A stretch of DNA of 35,992 bases, from contig CAZXAQ010000037.1 in the NCBI GenBank assembly GCA_964638635.1, positions 1 to 35,992 on the forward strand, written 5' to 3'. The translations under genes were made by a program, and so were the position numbers. Shown here in pieces: positions 25,760 through 33,107 of this stretch; within the stretch, counting starts at the first letter, position 1; each line of letters begins with the position of its first letter. The notes under the pieces were generated by a model that saw nothing but the letters and a program-made list of their open reading frames with translations, made no database searches and was not told the DNA's origin. This stretch comes from SZUA-430 sp964638635. GTDB lineage: Bacteria; Pseudomonadota; Alphaproteobacteria; Micropepsales; Micropepsaceae.

Positions 25760-26302
25760 CTAGGCCGGGCGCAGCTCCACTGTGGCCTTGGCCAGGCGGT
25801 GGTAGAGGCTGCGCCGGCGCGCGAGCGGCCACCACTCGTAGAGGAAGATTTCGAGTGGGCGCCAATTCGCGACCCATCCCAGGATGATCAAGCTTTCGCG
25901 AGTCACGCTTGTGATGGGCCCCTCGCCCAAAACAACGTGGGCGTATTGGGCGGCAGCCACACAGCCGACGAGCACCGCGATTCCGATTGCCAGCGAAATG
26001 CGGCCGACTCGGAACAATTCGCGCAACTCGCGGCCGATCGCATCGGCTCGCAGCGCGAAAAAGCGTTTCATGCCGTTTTCAAGATCGCCGGCCGCAGGCG
26101 ACTGCGCTTCCGCCTTCGGCAGATGGACGACGATACGGAATGCGCTGTCCCGCGGCAGTTCTCTCGCCCACCCGACGATGAACTCCTCCGCGTCCTTGTC
26201 CAGATCGCGTTCGTGGAACGGGTAGGGATCCAGCGATTCAAACACTTGCGCGACATCGCGGATGTTTAGCTCGATCGTGGACGTGGCGGGCGGCTTGGTC
26301 AT
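25760..26302 (-). CDS. Two-helix membrane protein of unknown function
   Basis: A 180-residue protein I do not recognise with confidence. The cytoplasmic N-terminal part (about 1-95) opens with I-E-L-N-I-R-D-V-A-Q-V-F and an acidic stretch D-L-D-K-D-A-E-E-F-I, and looks like a conserved alpha/beta domain. Two hydrophobic segments follow: about 101-125 and 137-155, ending in a basic tail. ATG at 26302 is chosen because the conserved part starts just after it. It converges on the PRPP synthetase with 58 bases between stops. I have a recollection, not checkable here, that this N-terminal signature occurs near phosphorylase/PRPP synthetase pairs, so it may belong to that module. Confidence 0.75.
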   Translation of the reverse strand: MTKPPATSTIELNIRDVAQVFESLDPYPFHERDLDKDAEEFIVGWARELPRDSAFRIVVHLPKAEAQSPAAGDLENGMKRFFALRADAIGRELRELFRVGRISLAIGIAVLVGCVAAAQYAHVVLGEGPITSVTRESLIILGWVANWRPLEIFLYEWWPLARRRSLYHRLAKATVELRPA

Positions 26303-26464
26303 CGGACCCGGATAGAAGCAGATTTTGGGGCGCGCGATAGCCCTGCCCGGCGTTGCTTGTGGCCCTCGAGCGTGTCGATTTCCGTTGCACTGACGCATTC
26401 GCGAACTAGGCGAAGTGGGCGAATCCTGGCATGGGTGTGGACGTACGATCTTGAGGTTTCTCAG

Positions 26465-27499
26465 TTGTCCGTTTCTTCCGTTGACGTGCCTGCGGCGGCT
26501 CACCAGCCGCGCGATGCCCGGGCTTGGGCGCAGCTTCTCATCCCCTATCGCGACCCGTCGACGCCGCGGTCATTTGTCGAGATCGCGATCACCATCGTGC
26601 CGTTCCTCGCGCTGTGGGCGGCGATGTGGTTCCTCATGGGCTTCAGCTATTGGCTGGCGTTGCCGCTGGCGCTCCCGGCCGCGGGGTTTCTCGTGCGCAT
26701 TTTTCTGATCTTGCACGATTGCGGGCATGGCGCGTTTTTCAAGAACCGCGCGCTGAACGATTGGGTCGGCCGTTTGTGCGGCGTGCTGACGCTCACGCCG
26801 TTCGGCGTGTGGCGCAAGACGCACAACATGCATCACGCAACGTCGGGCAATCTCGACCGGCGCGGGCTTGGCGACATCGAGACGATGACGGTGGCCGAGT
26901 ACAAAGCCTCGCCGTGGTACGAGCGGTTGCGCTATCGCGCCTATCGCCATCCGATCACGCTGTTTCTAATCGGGCCCGCGTTCGTGTTCTTCCTCTCGAA
27001 CCGGTTGCCGGTCGGGCTGATGGACGGCGGCTGGCGGCCTTGGTTTTCGGCGATGGGCAACAACCTCGTCATCGCTGCCATCGTCGTCGGGATGATGTAT
27101 CTCGTGGGGTGGAGCGAGTTTCTCATGATCGAGATCCCGATCCTGTTGCTCGCTTCGTCGATCGGGGTGTGGCTGTTCTTCGTGCAACATCAGTTCGAGG
27201 GCACGGTGTGGGCAGGGTCCGACAAGTGGGACTTGCAGCAGGCGGCCCTTCAAGGCTCGTCGCACTACGATCTGCCGGCGGTGTTGCGCTGGTTCACGGC
27301 GAATATCGGCGTGCATCACGTGCACCATCTCTCGAGCCGCATTCCCTATTACCGGCTGCAGAAGGTGTTGCGCGATCATCCGGAGCTGCGCGACGTGGGG
27401 CGGCTTACGCTGTGGCAGAGTTTTCGATGCGTGCGGCTGGCGCTCTGGGATGAAGTCAAGGGGCGGCTGGTGTCGTTCCGCGATCTGCGGCGGGCCTAA
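26465..27499 (+). CDS. Membrane fatty acid desaturase
   Basis: A 344-residue di-iron membrane desaturase that introduces a double bond into acyl chains using oxygen and reduced ferredoxin or cytochrome. The three histidine boxes are complete: H-D-C-G-H at 84-88, H-N-M-H-H at 120-124 and H-H-V-H-H at 284-288. Four to five hydrophobic helices lie between them in the family pattern. TTG at 26465 is chosen because GAGG (26453-26456) sits eight bases upstream; the frame extends back to 26357 but those residues look non-coding. It precedes the cold-shock-domain gene by 109 bases; both could serve temperature adaptation, but co-regulation is not shown. Confidence 0.9.
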   Translation: MSVSSVDVPAAAHQPRDARAWAQLLIPYRDPSTPRSFVEIAITIVPFLALWAAMWFLMGFSYWLALPLALPAAGFLVRIFLILHDCGHGAFFKNRALNDWVGRLCGVLTLTPFGVWRKTHNMHHATSGNLDRRGLGDIETMTVAEYKASPWYERLRYRAYRHPITLFLIGPAFVFFLSNRLPVGLMDGGWRPWFSAMGNNLVIAAIVVGMMYLVGWSEFLMIEIPILLLASSIGVWLFFVQHQFEGTVWAGSDKWDLQQAALQGSSHYDLPAVLRWFTANIGVHHVHHLSSRIPYYRLQKVLRDHPELRDVGRLTLWQSFRCVRLALWDEVKGRLVSFRDLRRA

Positions 27500-27541
27500 A
27501 ACCAACCGAATGTGCCGGCGTCACGGCGGTGCTTCGCGCCG

Positions 27542-27570
27542 CTGACTGTGGCGCGCGTTTGCGGTATGGT
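27542..27570 (+). promoter_or_regulatory. Possible promoter of the triple cold-shock gene
   Basis: CTGACT (27542-27547), 17 bases, then TATGGT (27565-27570). The match is moderate. Transcription near 27577 would give a leader of about 32 bases before ATG 27609, where GGGGTG acts as ribosome binding site. Confidence 0.35.
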
Positions 27571-27608
27571 GTGCGCCTGTTGGTTCCGTTCAGTTTTGGG
27601 GTGTTGCC

Positions 27609-28466
27609 ATGCGTACCATGGGCACTGTGAAGTGGTTCGATCCGACGACGGGCGCGGGTTGCGCCGTTTCGGACGGCGGCATGCAGGCCGCGTTCACCGC
27701 CGCCACGCTCCGGCCGTTTGGGCTTGCCGCCATCGAAGCCGGGGTTGCGCTCGTCTATGACGTGAAGCTTGAAGCCGGGCGGCTGATCGTCGGCACGATC
27801 CACGAGATTGCGGGCAAAGGGCCGCATTCGGCTGTGTCGACGGGCAAGCAGCCCGGCACGGTGCTGCGCGTTACCGGGCGCGTGCAGTGGTTCGATCGCG
27901 CGAAGGGCTTTGGCTTTGTTGTCTCAAAGGATGTCGACGCCGACGTGTTGCTGCATCGTTCGGTGCTTGAGGCGATCGGCGTCGATGCGCTGGCGCCGGG
28001 GGCGGTTCTCGATTTCGATCTCCTATGGAAGGTCAAAGGCCCGCAGGTGAAATTCATCCACGCGGTGCTGGCGCCGGGCGTGCCATTGGAACCGCTGCCG
28101 TCGATTGTGCCATTCCTGAGACCGACGCTACCGCCCATGACGGGTGGCAGCATCGTGATCGGGCGCGGCGGGGCGATGGATTTGCCGGATCTTATTGCCA
28201 AGTCGTTCGCGGCCCTGAAGCGCGGCGCCCGCCCGGAGGTGGACGCGCCGTTGCTCGAGGCCGTGTGCAAGTGGTTCAGCCGGGCGAAGGGGTTCGGCTT
28301 CTTGGTGCCCGTGGAGGACGGTCAGGATATTTTTGTGCATATGGTTGTCCTGCGCGAATGCGGCATCCGCGCGCTTCGCCAAGGCCAACGCGTGCGCGTG
28401 CAGGTGGCGCACACGCCGAAAGGCATGGTCGCGACAGAGATTGAGTTGGACACCGACGGCGGCTGA
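27609..28466 (+). CDS. Protein with three cold-shock domains
   Basis: A 285-residue nucleic-acid-binding protein with three CSP folds: 5-66, 89-154 and 217-281. Domains 2 and 3 keep K-G-F-G-F (RNP1, at 99-103 and 227-231) and the RNP2 strand (V-L-L-H-R-S at 113-118; I-F-V-H-M-V at 241-246). Domain 1 keeps the opening G-T-V-K-W-F but has T-G-A-G-C-A where K-G-F-G-F should be, and no V-x-V-H, so it has probably lost RNA binding. The linker before domain 3 (155-215) is proline- and glycine-rich. Alphaproteobacteria often have single or double cold-shock-domain proteins; three is unusual. ATG 27609 fits the domain start; the in-frame ATG at 27618 is also possible. Confidence 0.85.
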   Translation: MRTMGTVKWFDPTTGAGCAVSDGGMQAAFTAATLRPFGLAAIEAGVALVYDVKLEAGRLIVGTIHEIAGKGPHSAVSTGKQPGTVLRVTGRVQWFDRAKGFGFVVSKDVDADVLLHRSVLEAIGVDALAPGAVLDFDLLWKVKGPQVKFIHAVLAPGVPLEPLPSIVPFLRPTLPPMTGGSIVIGRGGAMDLPDLIAKSFAALKRGARPEVDAPLLEAVCKWFSRAKGFGFLVPVEDGQDIFVHMVVLRECGIRALRQGQRVRVQVAHTPKGMVATEIELDTDGG

Positions 28467-28597
28467 GGCGAGCGAAGCGGCGTGTGGTCAAGCTTCGTGG
28501 CGGACTGTCTTTATCCTCGTCCGAATGTGCAACGTCGCCGCCGATTGTGTCCTCCGCCGGTTGGCGTTGAGCGCGGGCGGCGTCTAAGCTCTCGCGC

Positions 28598-28972
28598 ATG
28601 ATCAGAAGCATTGTGGCCGTCCTCGCCGGACTCGTTTTCATCTTCGTGACCCACATCGGCACGGACGAGGTGATGCATGTGTGGGGCGTATTTCCGCCGA
28701 AGGGTGAGCCGATGTTCGATCCGGCGCTGAACGCGCTCGCGCTCGGCTATCGGTCGGTGTTTTCGGTTTTGGGATGCGCGCTCACCGCGTGGCTCGCGCC
28801 GCGTGCGCCGCAAGCGCATGCGCTGACGCTGGGGGCGATCGGCACGGTGCTGGCCAGCCTCGGCGCCACTGCCATGATCCCGCTGAACCTTGGGCCGGTG
28901 TGGTATCCGGTCGCGCTTGCCGCCTCGGCGCTGCCGTGTGCTTGGGTGGGCGGGATGCTTGTGCGGCGCTGA
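28598..28972 (+). CDS. Small four-helix membrane protein, function unknown
   Basis: A 124-residue hydrophobic protein with four predicted transmembrane segments (about 4-20, 50-67, 78-96, 102-120). Helix 1 is followed by a loop with F-P-P-K-G-E-P-M-F-D. No catalytic motif is visible and I do not recognise the family. Codon use matches its neighbours and ATG 28598 opens directly into helix 1, so it is probably real. It stands between the cold-shock gene and a small cytoplasmic protein on the same strand. Confidence 0.7.
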   Translation: MIRSIVAVLAGLVFIFVTHIGTDEVMHVWGVFPPKGEPMFDPALNALALGYRSVFSVLGCALTAWLAPRAPQAHALTLGAIGTVLASLGATAMIPLNLGPVWYPVALAASALPCAWVGGMLVRR

Positions 28973-29043
28973 GCCTCACGTGGGTTTGCGCTTGGCGGCG
29001 TAAGCGGCTACCAGCGCGCTCAACAGCGAAAGATTCAAATCCC

Positions 29044-29265
29044 ATGAAGAAGAAAAAGGGGCTACCCGCGCCTTACGCCCAGCTCACCAAGGATGCGCGC
29101 TTTGAAGGCACGTTCGAGGTGCTTGTTCCCGTGCCCGACCGCGTGCGCCCGCACCGCGTGGCGCTGCAGTTCGACAGCCAAGCGGCCGCGGAAAGCTGGA
29201 TCCACTCGCCCGACGGCGAGGATGCGATCGCGGCGATCATGAAAGACGCCGCGGCCGCGGTTTGA
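29044..29265 (+). CDS. Small soluble protein of unknown function
   Basis: A 73-residue protein beginning M-K-K-K-K-G-L-P-A-P-Y. It has a central beta-like stretch (F-E-G-T-F-E-V-L-V-P-V) and a C-terminal S-P-D-G-E-D-A-I-A-A-I helix. No family is recognised. The frame is open far upstream, but the ATG at 29044 begins the only stretch with coding-like composition, and the start of a poly-lysine N-terminus is natural. The stop is two bases from the convergent MlaC-like gene. Confidence 0.65.
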   Translation: MKKKKGLPAPYAQLTKDARFEGTFEVLVPVPDRVRPHRVALQFDSQAAAESWIHSPDGEDAIAAIMKDAAAAV

Positions 29266-29267
29266 GT

Positions 29268-29900
29268 TCAGCCGCCCGCGCGCAGGCGTGACGCGCGGTC
29301 CCGGAGCGATGCCGTGAGCGAGGCGATGTCGCCGCGGTTTTGCGACAGCACGGACGCGAACTGATCGCGCTGTTCGACCGAAAGCCAAATGCCCGCCACC
29401 TGCACGTCAACGATCTTGTAAACGCCGCCGTCGGCGCTTAGGCGGAACGCGATGCGCAGCGGCTCGCGCAGCGTGCCGCCTTCGGCCAGCGTCATCACGG
29501 TGACGTCGCCCGGCTTGTTCGCGACATCGCCGGTCACACGCAGCGTGGATGCCGCATAGTCGACGAGGTGCGTGCCGTAGATCGCCGTCGAGTATTGGGT
29601 GAAGGCTTCGACGAACGGCTCCACCACGCCGTCGGGCGCGCCGCGGCGGTAGTTGCCCAGCGTGAATAGCGCCGTCTTGCGCGCGTCCATGTGGCCGACG
29701 ACGAACGCGTTGAAGCGATTGACCCGTTCGGCCTTGCTCATGCGCGTGTCGCGCAGGATGCCGAAGCCTTGATCGATCAGCGTTTGCGTGAACGCGCGCG
29801 CGCCGTCGTCGGCGGAAGCGGGCGCCGCGCCGAGCGCGAGCGTGAATGCGATGGCCGCGAGCGTCGCGGCGAACCAAGATGAAAGCGTTAGTCCGCGCAT
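29268..29900 (-). CDS. MlaC/Ttg2D-family periplasmic lipid-binding protein
   Basis: A 210-residue exported protein. The signal peptide ends at A-S-A (28-30). The mature part follows the MlaC/toluene-tolerance family: an early helical region with A-E-R-V-N-R-F-N-A-F, then Y-R-R-G-A near 85, F-T-Q-Y near 101, and a C-terminal Y-K-I-V-D-V-Q-V-A-G-I-W-L-S strand. Family members shuttle phospholipid between the outer membrane and an MCE transporter in the inner membrane. No mlaE, mlaF or mlaD is in the window, so this is an isolated copy. GGAGGG six bases upstream makes ATG 29900 secure. Confidence 0.88.
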   Translation of the reverse strand: MRGLTLSSWFAATLAAIAFTLALGAAPASADDGARAFTQTLIDQGFGILRDTRMSKAERVNRFNAFVVGHMDARKTALFTLGNYRRGAPDGVVEPFVEAFTQYSTAIYGTHLVDYAASTLRVTGDVANKPGDVTVMTLAEGGTLREPLRIAFRLSADGGVYKIVDVQVAGIWLSVEQRDQFASVLSQNRGDIASLTASLRDRASRLRAGG

Positions 29901-30243
29901 GGCTACCCTCCTTGCACGAAGGGCAAGATGCTAGCGCGAAAGGGAGTCACTCAACCGCCACGTGTGAGGTGAAATTTGCGATGTTGCAGGTGCGAGTGGG
30001 GGTCGAAATAGATGGCGGCGTTAGGGTTCTGTTAACGCTGTGCGGTGTGACGGGCGTTGCGCCCGCGTGCTAGTTTTCGGTGATCGTGAGAAGACGCGAA
30101 ATGCGGGGGGCGAGCACGACCCACGTCCTGCCGAGTGGAAGCGTTCAGCCGCACCCGGTTCGAATTGGCATGGGCGCGAAGAGCGCAGGTGATTGGCCTT
30201 GGCGGCGGAGAGTTTTGGGCCGACACGAAAATCGCGGTGATCT
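29901..30243. other. 343-bp intergenic stretch without a convincing gene
   Basis: No frame here has coding-like composition. It contains CGGGCG-TTG-CGCCCG (30051-30065), a short hairpin, and ACTCAA at 29949 with ATGCTA at 29928 that could be a weak minus-strand promoter for the MlaC gene (15-base spacing). Nothing else stands out. Confidence 0.6.
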
Positions 30244-30537
30244 ATGCTCAAACGTTGGCTGGGGTTTGGCTTAGCTTACATGCTGCTGGGGCTGCCCCTT
30301 ATGTACATGGTTGTTACATCAGAGGTGCAAGGGCCGTGGCTTGTCGCCTTTGGGATCTACTTCGTTCTCAGTGCCCTTGTTGGAAATTGGTATGTCTTCT
30401 TCGGCACGCGGATTGATTGGCCGACGTTCTTCAAGTGGCTTGCGATCAACGTGTTTGGGTTTGGACTGATTGCAGTCGCCTATCTCGATATCGTTGGCGT
30501 GATCGAGCTTGAACGTTTGCTTCCTTGGGTGCGGTAG
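30244..30537 (+). CDS. Small three-helix membrane protein, function unknown
   Basis: A 97-residue hydrophobic protein with three predicted membrane helices at about 5-24, 30-53 and 63-87 and no visible motif. Its base composition is lower in GC than the genes around it, with codons such as TTA and ACA that neighbours avoid, so it may have been acquired separately. The ribosome binding site is weak (GGTG at -8). The stop is followed by a hairpin at 30547. Confidence 0.65.
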   Translation: MLKRWLGFGLAYMLLGLPLMYMVVTSEVQGPWLVAFGIYFVLSALVGNWYVFFGTRIDWPTFFKWLAINVFGFGLIAVAYLDIVGVIELERLLPWVR

Positions 30538-30546
30538 TAAGAAAGT

Positions 30547-30563
30547 GCGGGCTGGAAGCCCGC
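30547..30563. repeat. GCGGGC-TGGAA-GCCCGC palindrome between convergent genes
   Basis: A perfect six-base stem with a five-base loop, located between a plus-strand stop (30537) and a minus-strand stop (30580). No T-run follows. It resembles a dispersed intergenic palindrome and may act as a weak bidirectional terminator. Confidence 0.55.
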
Positions 30564-30579
30564 GCTCCCAGGCGAGGAT

Positions 30580-32082
30580 TTACTCCGCCGCCCGCGCCAA
30601 CTCCGGCTTTGCCACAGCGCCGGCTTTCGTGAACACCAGCGCTTCGTCTTCGATCGGGGCTTTGCGCATTTCTTTGAGGTCGGTGAAGTAGTTTTGGTTT
30701 TGGCGCCAGGGGGCGGTGGGGCCTTGTTTGGGCGTGGCGGCGATCGCGCGTTGGACGTAGCCTGACGAGAAGTCCAGCATCGGGTCGGCTTGCATGTTTG
30801 GGTCGGTCGGGCGCGGGGTTACGATCTCAGCGCCTTTCTCGTCCATCTTGTTCAGGACGCGCGTGACCCATTCGCAGACGAGGTCGGCGCGCAGCGTCCA
30901 GCTGGCGTTCGTGTAGCCGAAGACGAAGGCGAGGTTCGGGACGTTCGAGAGCATCATGCCTTTGTAGGCGAACGTCTTGCCGACCTCGACGGGCGCGCCG
31001 TCGACCGTCAGTTGCGCGCCGCCCAGCATCTGCACGTGCAGGCCCGTGGCGGTCACGATGATGTCGGCTTCGAGTTCTTGGCCCGATTTCAGCTTGATGC
31101 CTTTGGCGGTGAACGTATCGATGTGGTCAGTGACGACGCTCGCCTTGCCTTCGCTGATCGCGTTGAACATGTCGGCGTCGGGCACGAGGCAGAGGCGCTG
31201 ATCCCAGGGATTGTAGCTCGGCGTGAAGTGGGTCTTCACGTCGTAGTCTTTCGGCAGAAGGTCGGCGACGCCTTTGATTAGGCGATCGGCCGTCTTTTGC
31301 GGCTTCGTGCGCGCCATGTTGAAGAAGACGCGCTGCAGCACGATGTTGCGCCAGCGCGGGATCATGTAGGCCCAGCGCGACGGCATGATCTTGCGCAGGA
31401 AGTTCGCGGCTTTGTCTTTCTCCGGACGCGAGACGTAGTAGGTGGGCGAGCGCTGCAGCATCGTCACGTGGGCCGCGGTCTTGGCCAGGTTCGGGATCAG
31501 CGTGACCGCGGTCGCGCCGGAGCCGATGACGACGATCCGCTTGCCGGCATAGTTCAGGTCTTCGGGCCAGTGCTGCGGGTGGATGATCTCGCCTTTGAAG
31601 TTTTCGCGGCCTTTGAATTCGGGCGTGTAGCCGTCGCTGTAGCGGTAGTAGCCGGCGCAGGAGAAGAGGAAGTTCGCGGTAAGCGTGACCGGGGTTTCCC
31701 TGCCCGCGTCGTCGCGCGTTGTCGCTTCGATGGTCCAGCGGGCGGTGGCTGAGTCCCAGCTTGCGCGCTTCACGTTGTGGCGGAAGCGAATGTGCTTATC
31801 GATGCCGTTTTCGGCGGCGGTTTCGGTGACATAGTCTCTGATCTTGTCGCCGGGGGAGATCGTGCTGTCGTGCGTCCAGGGTTTGAAGCTGTAGCCCATG
31901 GTCAGCATGTCCGAGTCCGAGCGGATGCCGGGGTAGCGGAACAGGTCCCACGTGCCGCCGATGCGGTCGCGGTTTTCGAGAATGACGTACGTCTTTTTCG
32001 GCGCGAACTTGTTCAGGTGATAGCCGGCGTCGATGCCGGAAATGCCGGCGCCGATGATGAGGACGTCGAAATGCTCGGCCAT
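30580..32082 (-). CDS. Baeyer-Villiger monooxygenase, EthA-like FMO group
   Basis: A 500-residue FAD/NADPH enzyme converting ketones to esters or lactones. FAD motif G-A-G-I-S-G is at 11-16 and the BVMO segment G-G-T-W-D-L-F-R-Y-P-G at 42-52. The exact fingerprint F-K-G-E-I-I-H-P-Q-H-W lies at 162-172 and the NADPH fold G-S-G-A-T-A at 187-192. ATG 32082 is chosen because AAGGA lies ten bases upstream and the FAD fold starts at once; the frame above reads through promoter DNA. It differs clearly from the two FMOs at 184 and 2007 (Trp rather than Tyr ending the fingerprint). Products could feed the HSL esterases, but that is inference. Confidence 0.92.
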   Translation of the reverse strand: MAEHFDVLIIGAGISGIDAGYHLNKFAPKKTYVILENRDRIGGTWDLFRYPGIRSDSDMLTMGYSFKPWTHDSTISPGDKIRDYVTETAAENGIDKHIRFRHNVKRASWDSATARWTIEATTRDDAGRETPVTLTANFLFSCAGYYRYSDGYTPEFKGRENFKGEIIHPQHWPEDLNYAGKRIVVIGSGATAVTLIPNLAKTAAHVTMLQRSPTYYVSRPEKDKAANFLRKIMPSRWAYMIPRWRNIVLQRVFFNMARTKPQKTADRLIKGVADLLPKDYDVKTHFTPSYNPWDQRLCLVPDADMFNAISEGKASVVTDHIDTFTAKGIKLKSGQELEADIIVTATGLHVQMLGGAQLTVDGAPVEVGKTFAYKGMMLSNVPNLAFVFGYTNASWTLRADLVCEWVTRVLNKMDEKGAEIVTPRPTDPNMQADPMLDFSSGYVQRAIAATPKQGPTAPWRQNQNYFTDLKEMRKAPIEDEALVFTKAGAVAKPELARAAE

Positions 32083-32118
32083 GGGGCGGAGATCCTTGAA
32101 ATGGCGGTTTCGGGTGGG

Positions 32119-32153
32119 ACCATAGCACGCCTGCCAAAAGTGACAAATTGTCA
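32119..32153 (-). promoter_or_regulatory. Promoter and overlapping palindromic operator of the BVMO gene
   Basis: On the minus strand, TTGTCA (32146-32141), 16 bases, then TATGGT (32124-32119) form a good sigma70 promoter. The -35 is half of a perfect palindrome TGACAA-A-TTGTCA (32141-32153). A repressor dimer bound there would block polymerase; TetR-family control, as for ethA by EthR, is a reasonable guess. Confidence 0.6.
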
Positions 32154-32363
32154 GTCGGCGGTTCGCGCAGGGTGGGTGGCGCGCGTGCTTTTCCACAGCT
32201 GATCCCGGCCTGCGCGCATGCAGCGCACGTGGTTAAGTGGTTGGCGTGGCGAAGAGATCGGTTCCGCGCGGTTTTGTCCGCCGGACGCGTCAGTTGACGC
32301 TTTCGCGGAGGCGGGCCACGTCCCGGTGAGCAATCTCGAATCCCCCAACGTTAGGCGACAAAC

Positions 32364-32645
32364 ATGACGATGAAATTCTTGGCGGCGGCCGTTCTGATGG
32401 CGGCGCTCACGGTGCCCGCGCAGGCGGCGGAAGGCTTCGGCATTCTGCTGGGCGGCGGCGGCTGGCGCGTGCCGGCCTGCAAAGAGGGCAAGGTACTGCG
32501 CGAAGTGCGTAGCGAGGCCACTGGCAAGCTGATTTGGCGTTGTGTGTCGGCGGCTGACCAGGCGGCGCAAGCCACGCCTGCGCCGCAACAGACCGCCCAG
32601 ATGGTGGTCCCGCGCCAGAAGCCCCAGCTCGGCTCGCGCCGCTAA
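32364..32645 (+). CDS. Small secreted protein of unknown function
   Basis: A 93-residue protein with a signal peptide cleaved near A-Q-A (about residue 21). The mature part has a glycine run (L-L-G-G-G-G-W), two cysteines (C-K-E-G-K and W-R-C-V-S) that could form a disulfide, and a flexible Gln/Ala/Pro-rich tail. No family recognised. An in-frame ATG at 32370 is an equally good start. A clear terminator follows at 32676. Confidence 0.7.
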   Translation: MTMKFLAAAVLMAALTVPAQAAEGFGILLGGGGWRVPACKEGKVLREVRSEATGKLIWRCVSAADQAAQATPAPQQTAQMVVPRQKPQLGSRR

Positions 32646-32675
32646 AGCTGCGCTTTAAGGACGATTTCGTAGAGG

Positions 32676-32709
32676 CGCTCCCGCGGGCTTGCGGGGGCGT
32701 TTTTGTTTT
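32676..32709 (+). terminator. Rho-independent terminator
   Basis: CGCTCCCGC (32676-32684) pairs with GCGGGGGCG (32691-32699, one G-T pair) around GGGCTT, followed by TTTTTGTTTT. It closes the small secreted-protein gene and isolates the cytochrome operon. Confidence 0.85.
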
Positions 32710-32753
32710 GCGCGGGTTCCATTACGCTGCCTCACGTCTTCAATGAGGGTGCG

Positions 32754-33107
32754 GTGGTTCGCCAAGTTTGTCTCGCGTTTTGCGCGTCGGTCGCGCTCGC
32801 CGCGTGCGGGCCCGCGGAGACGTCGGCGCAGAGAGTTGCCCGGGCCGAGGGGATGGCGCCTTCGGACGCGCGGCTTGCGGAGATCTACGCACGCTCCTGC
32901 CGGGCGTGCCACACCGTGCTCGACGCGCAGGCGCCGCTCGCCGGCGACAAGACGGCCTGGGATGCGCGCTTCATGCAAGGAATCGACACGCTCGTCAGCC
33001 ATGCGCGCGACGGGTTCAAAGGCATGCCGCCGCGCGGGCAGTGCCTCGACTGTACGGACGACGATCTGCGCGCGCTGACGCTGTTTATGGCGGGACGCGA
33101 GCCGTGA
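32754..33107 (+). CDS. Cytochrome c5-like lipoprotein
   Basis: A 117-residue haem protein anchored in the membrane facing the periplasm. The N-terminus is a lipoprotein signal with lipobox L-A-A-C (Cys18). The haem site C-R-A-C-H is at 49-53, the axial Met is M91 in M-P-P-R-G, and a nearby C-L-D-C (97-100) is the extra cysteine pair of c5-type cytochromes. GTG 32754 follows a GAGG site; the frame upstream runs through the terminator and is not credible. Its stop overlaps the start of the lactone oxidase gene (GTGA), so it probably takes electrons from that flavoenzyme and hands them to the respiratory chain. Confidence 0.85.
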   Translation: MVRQVCLAFCASVALAACGPAETSAQRVARAEGMAPSDARLAEIYARSCRACHTVLDAQAPLAGDKTAWDARFMQGIDTLVSHARDGFKGMPPRGQCLDCTDDDLRALTLFMAGREP

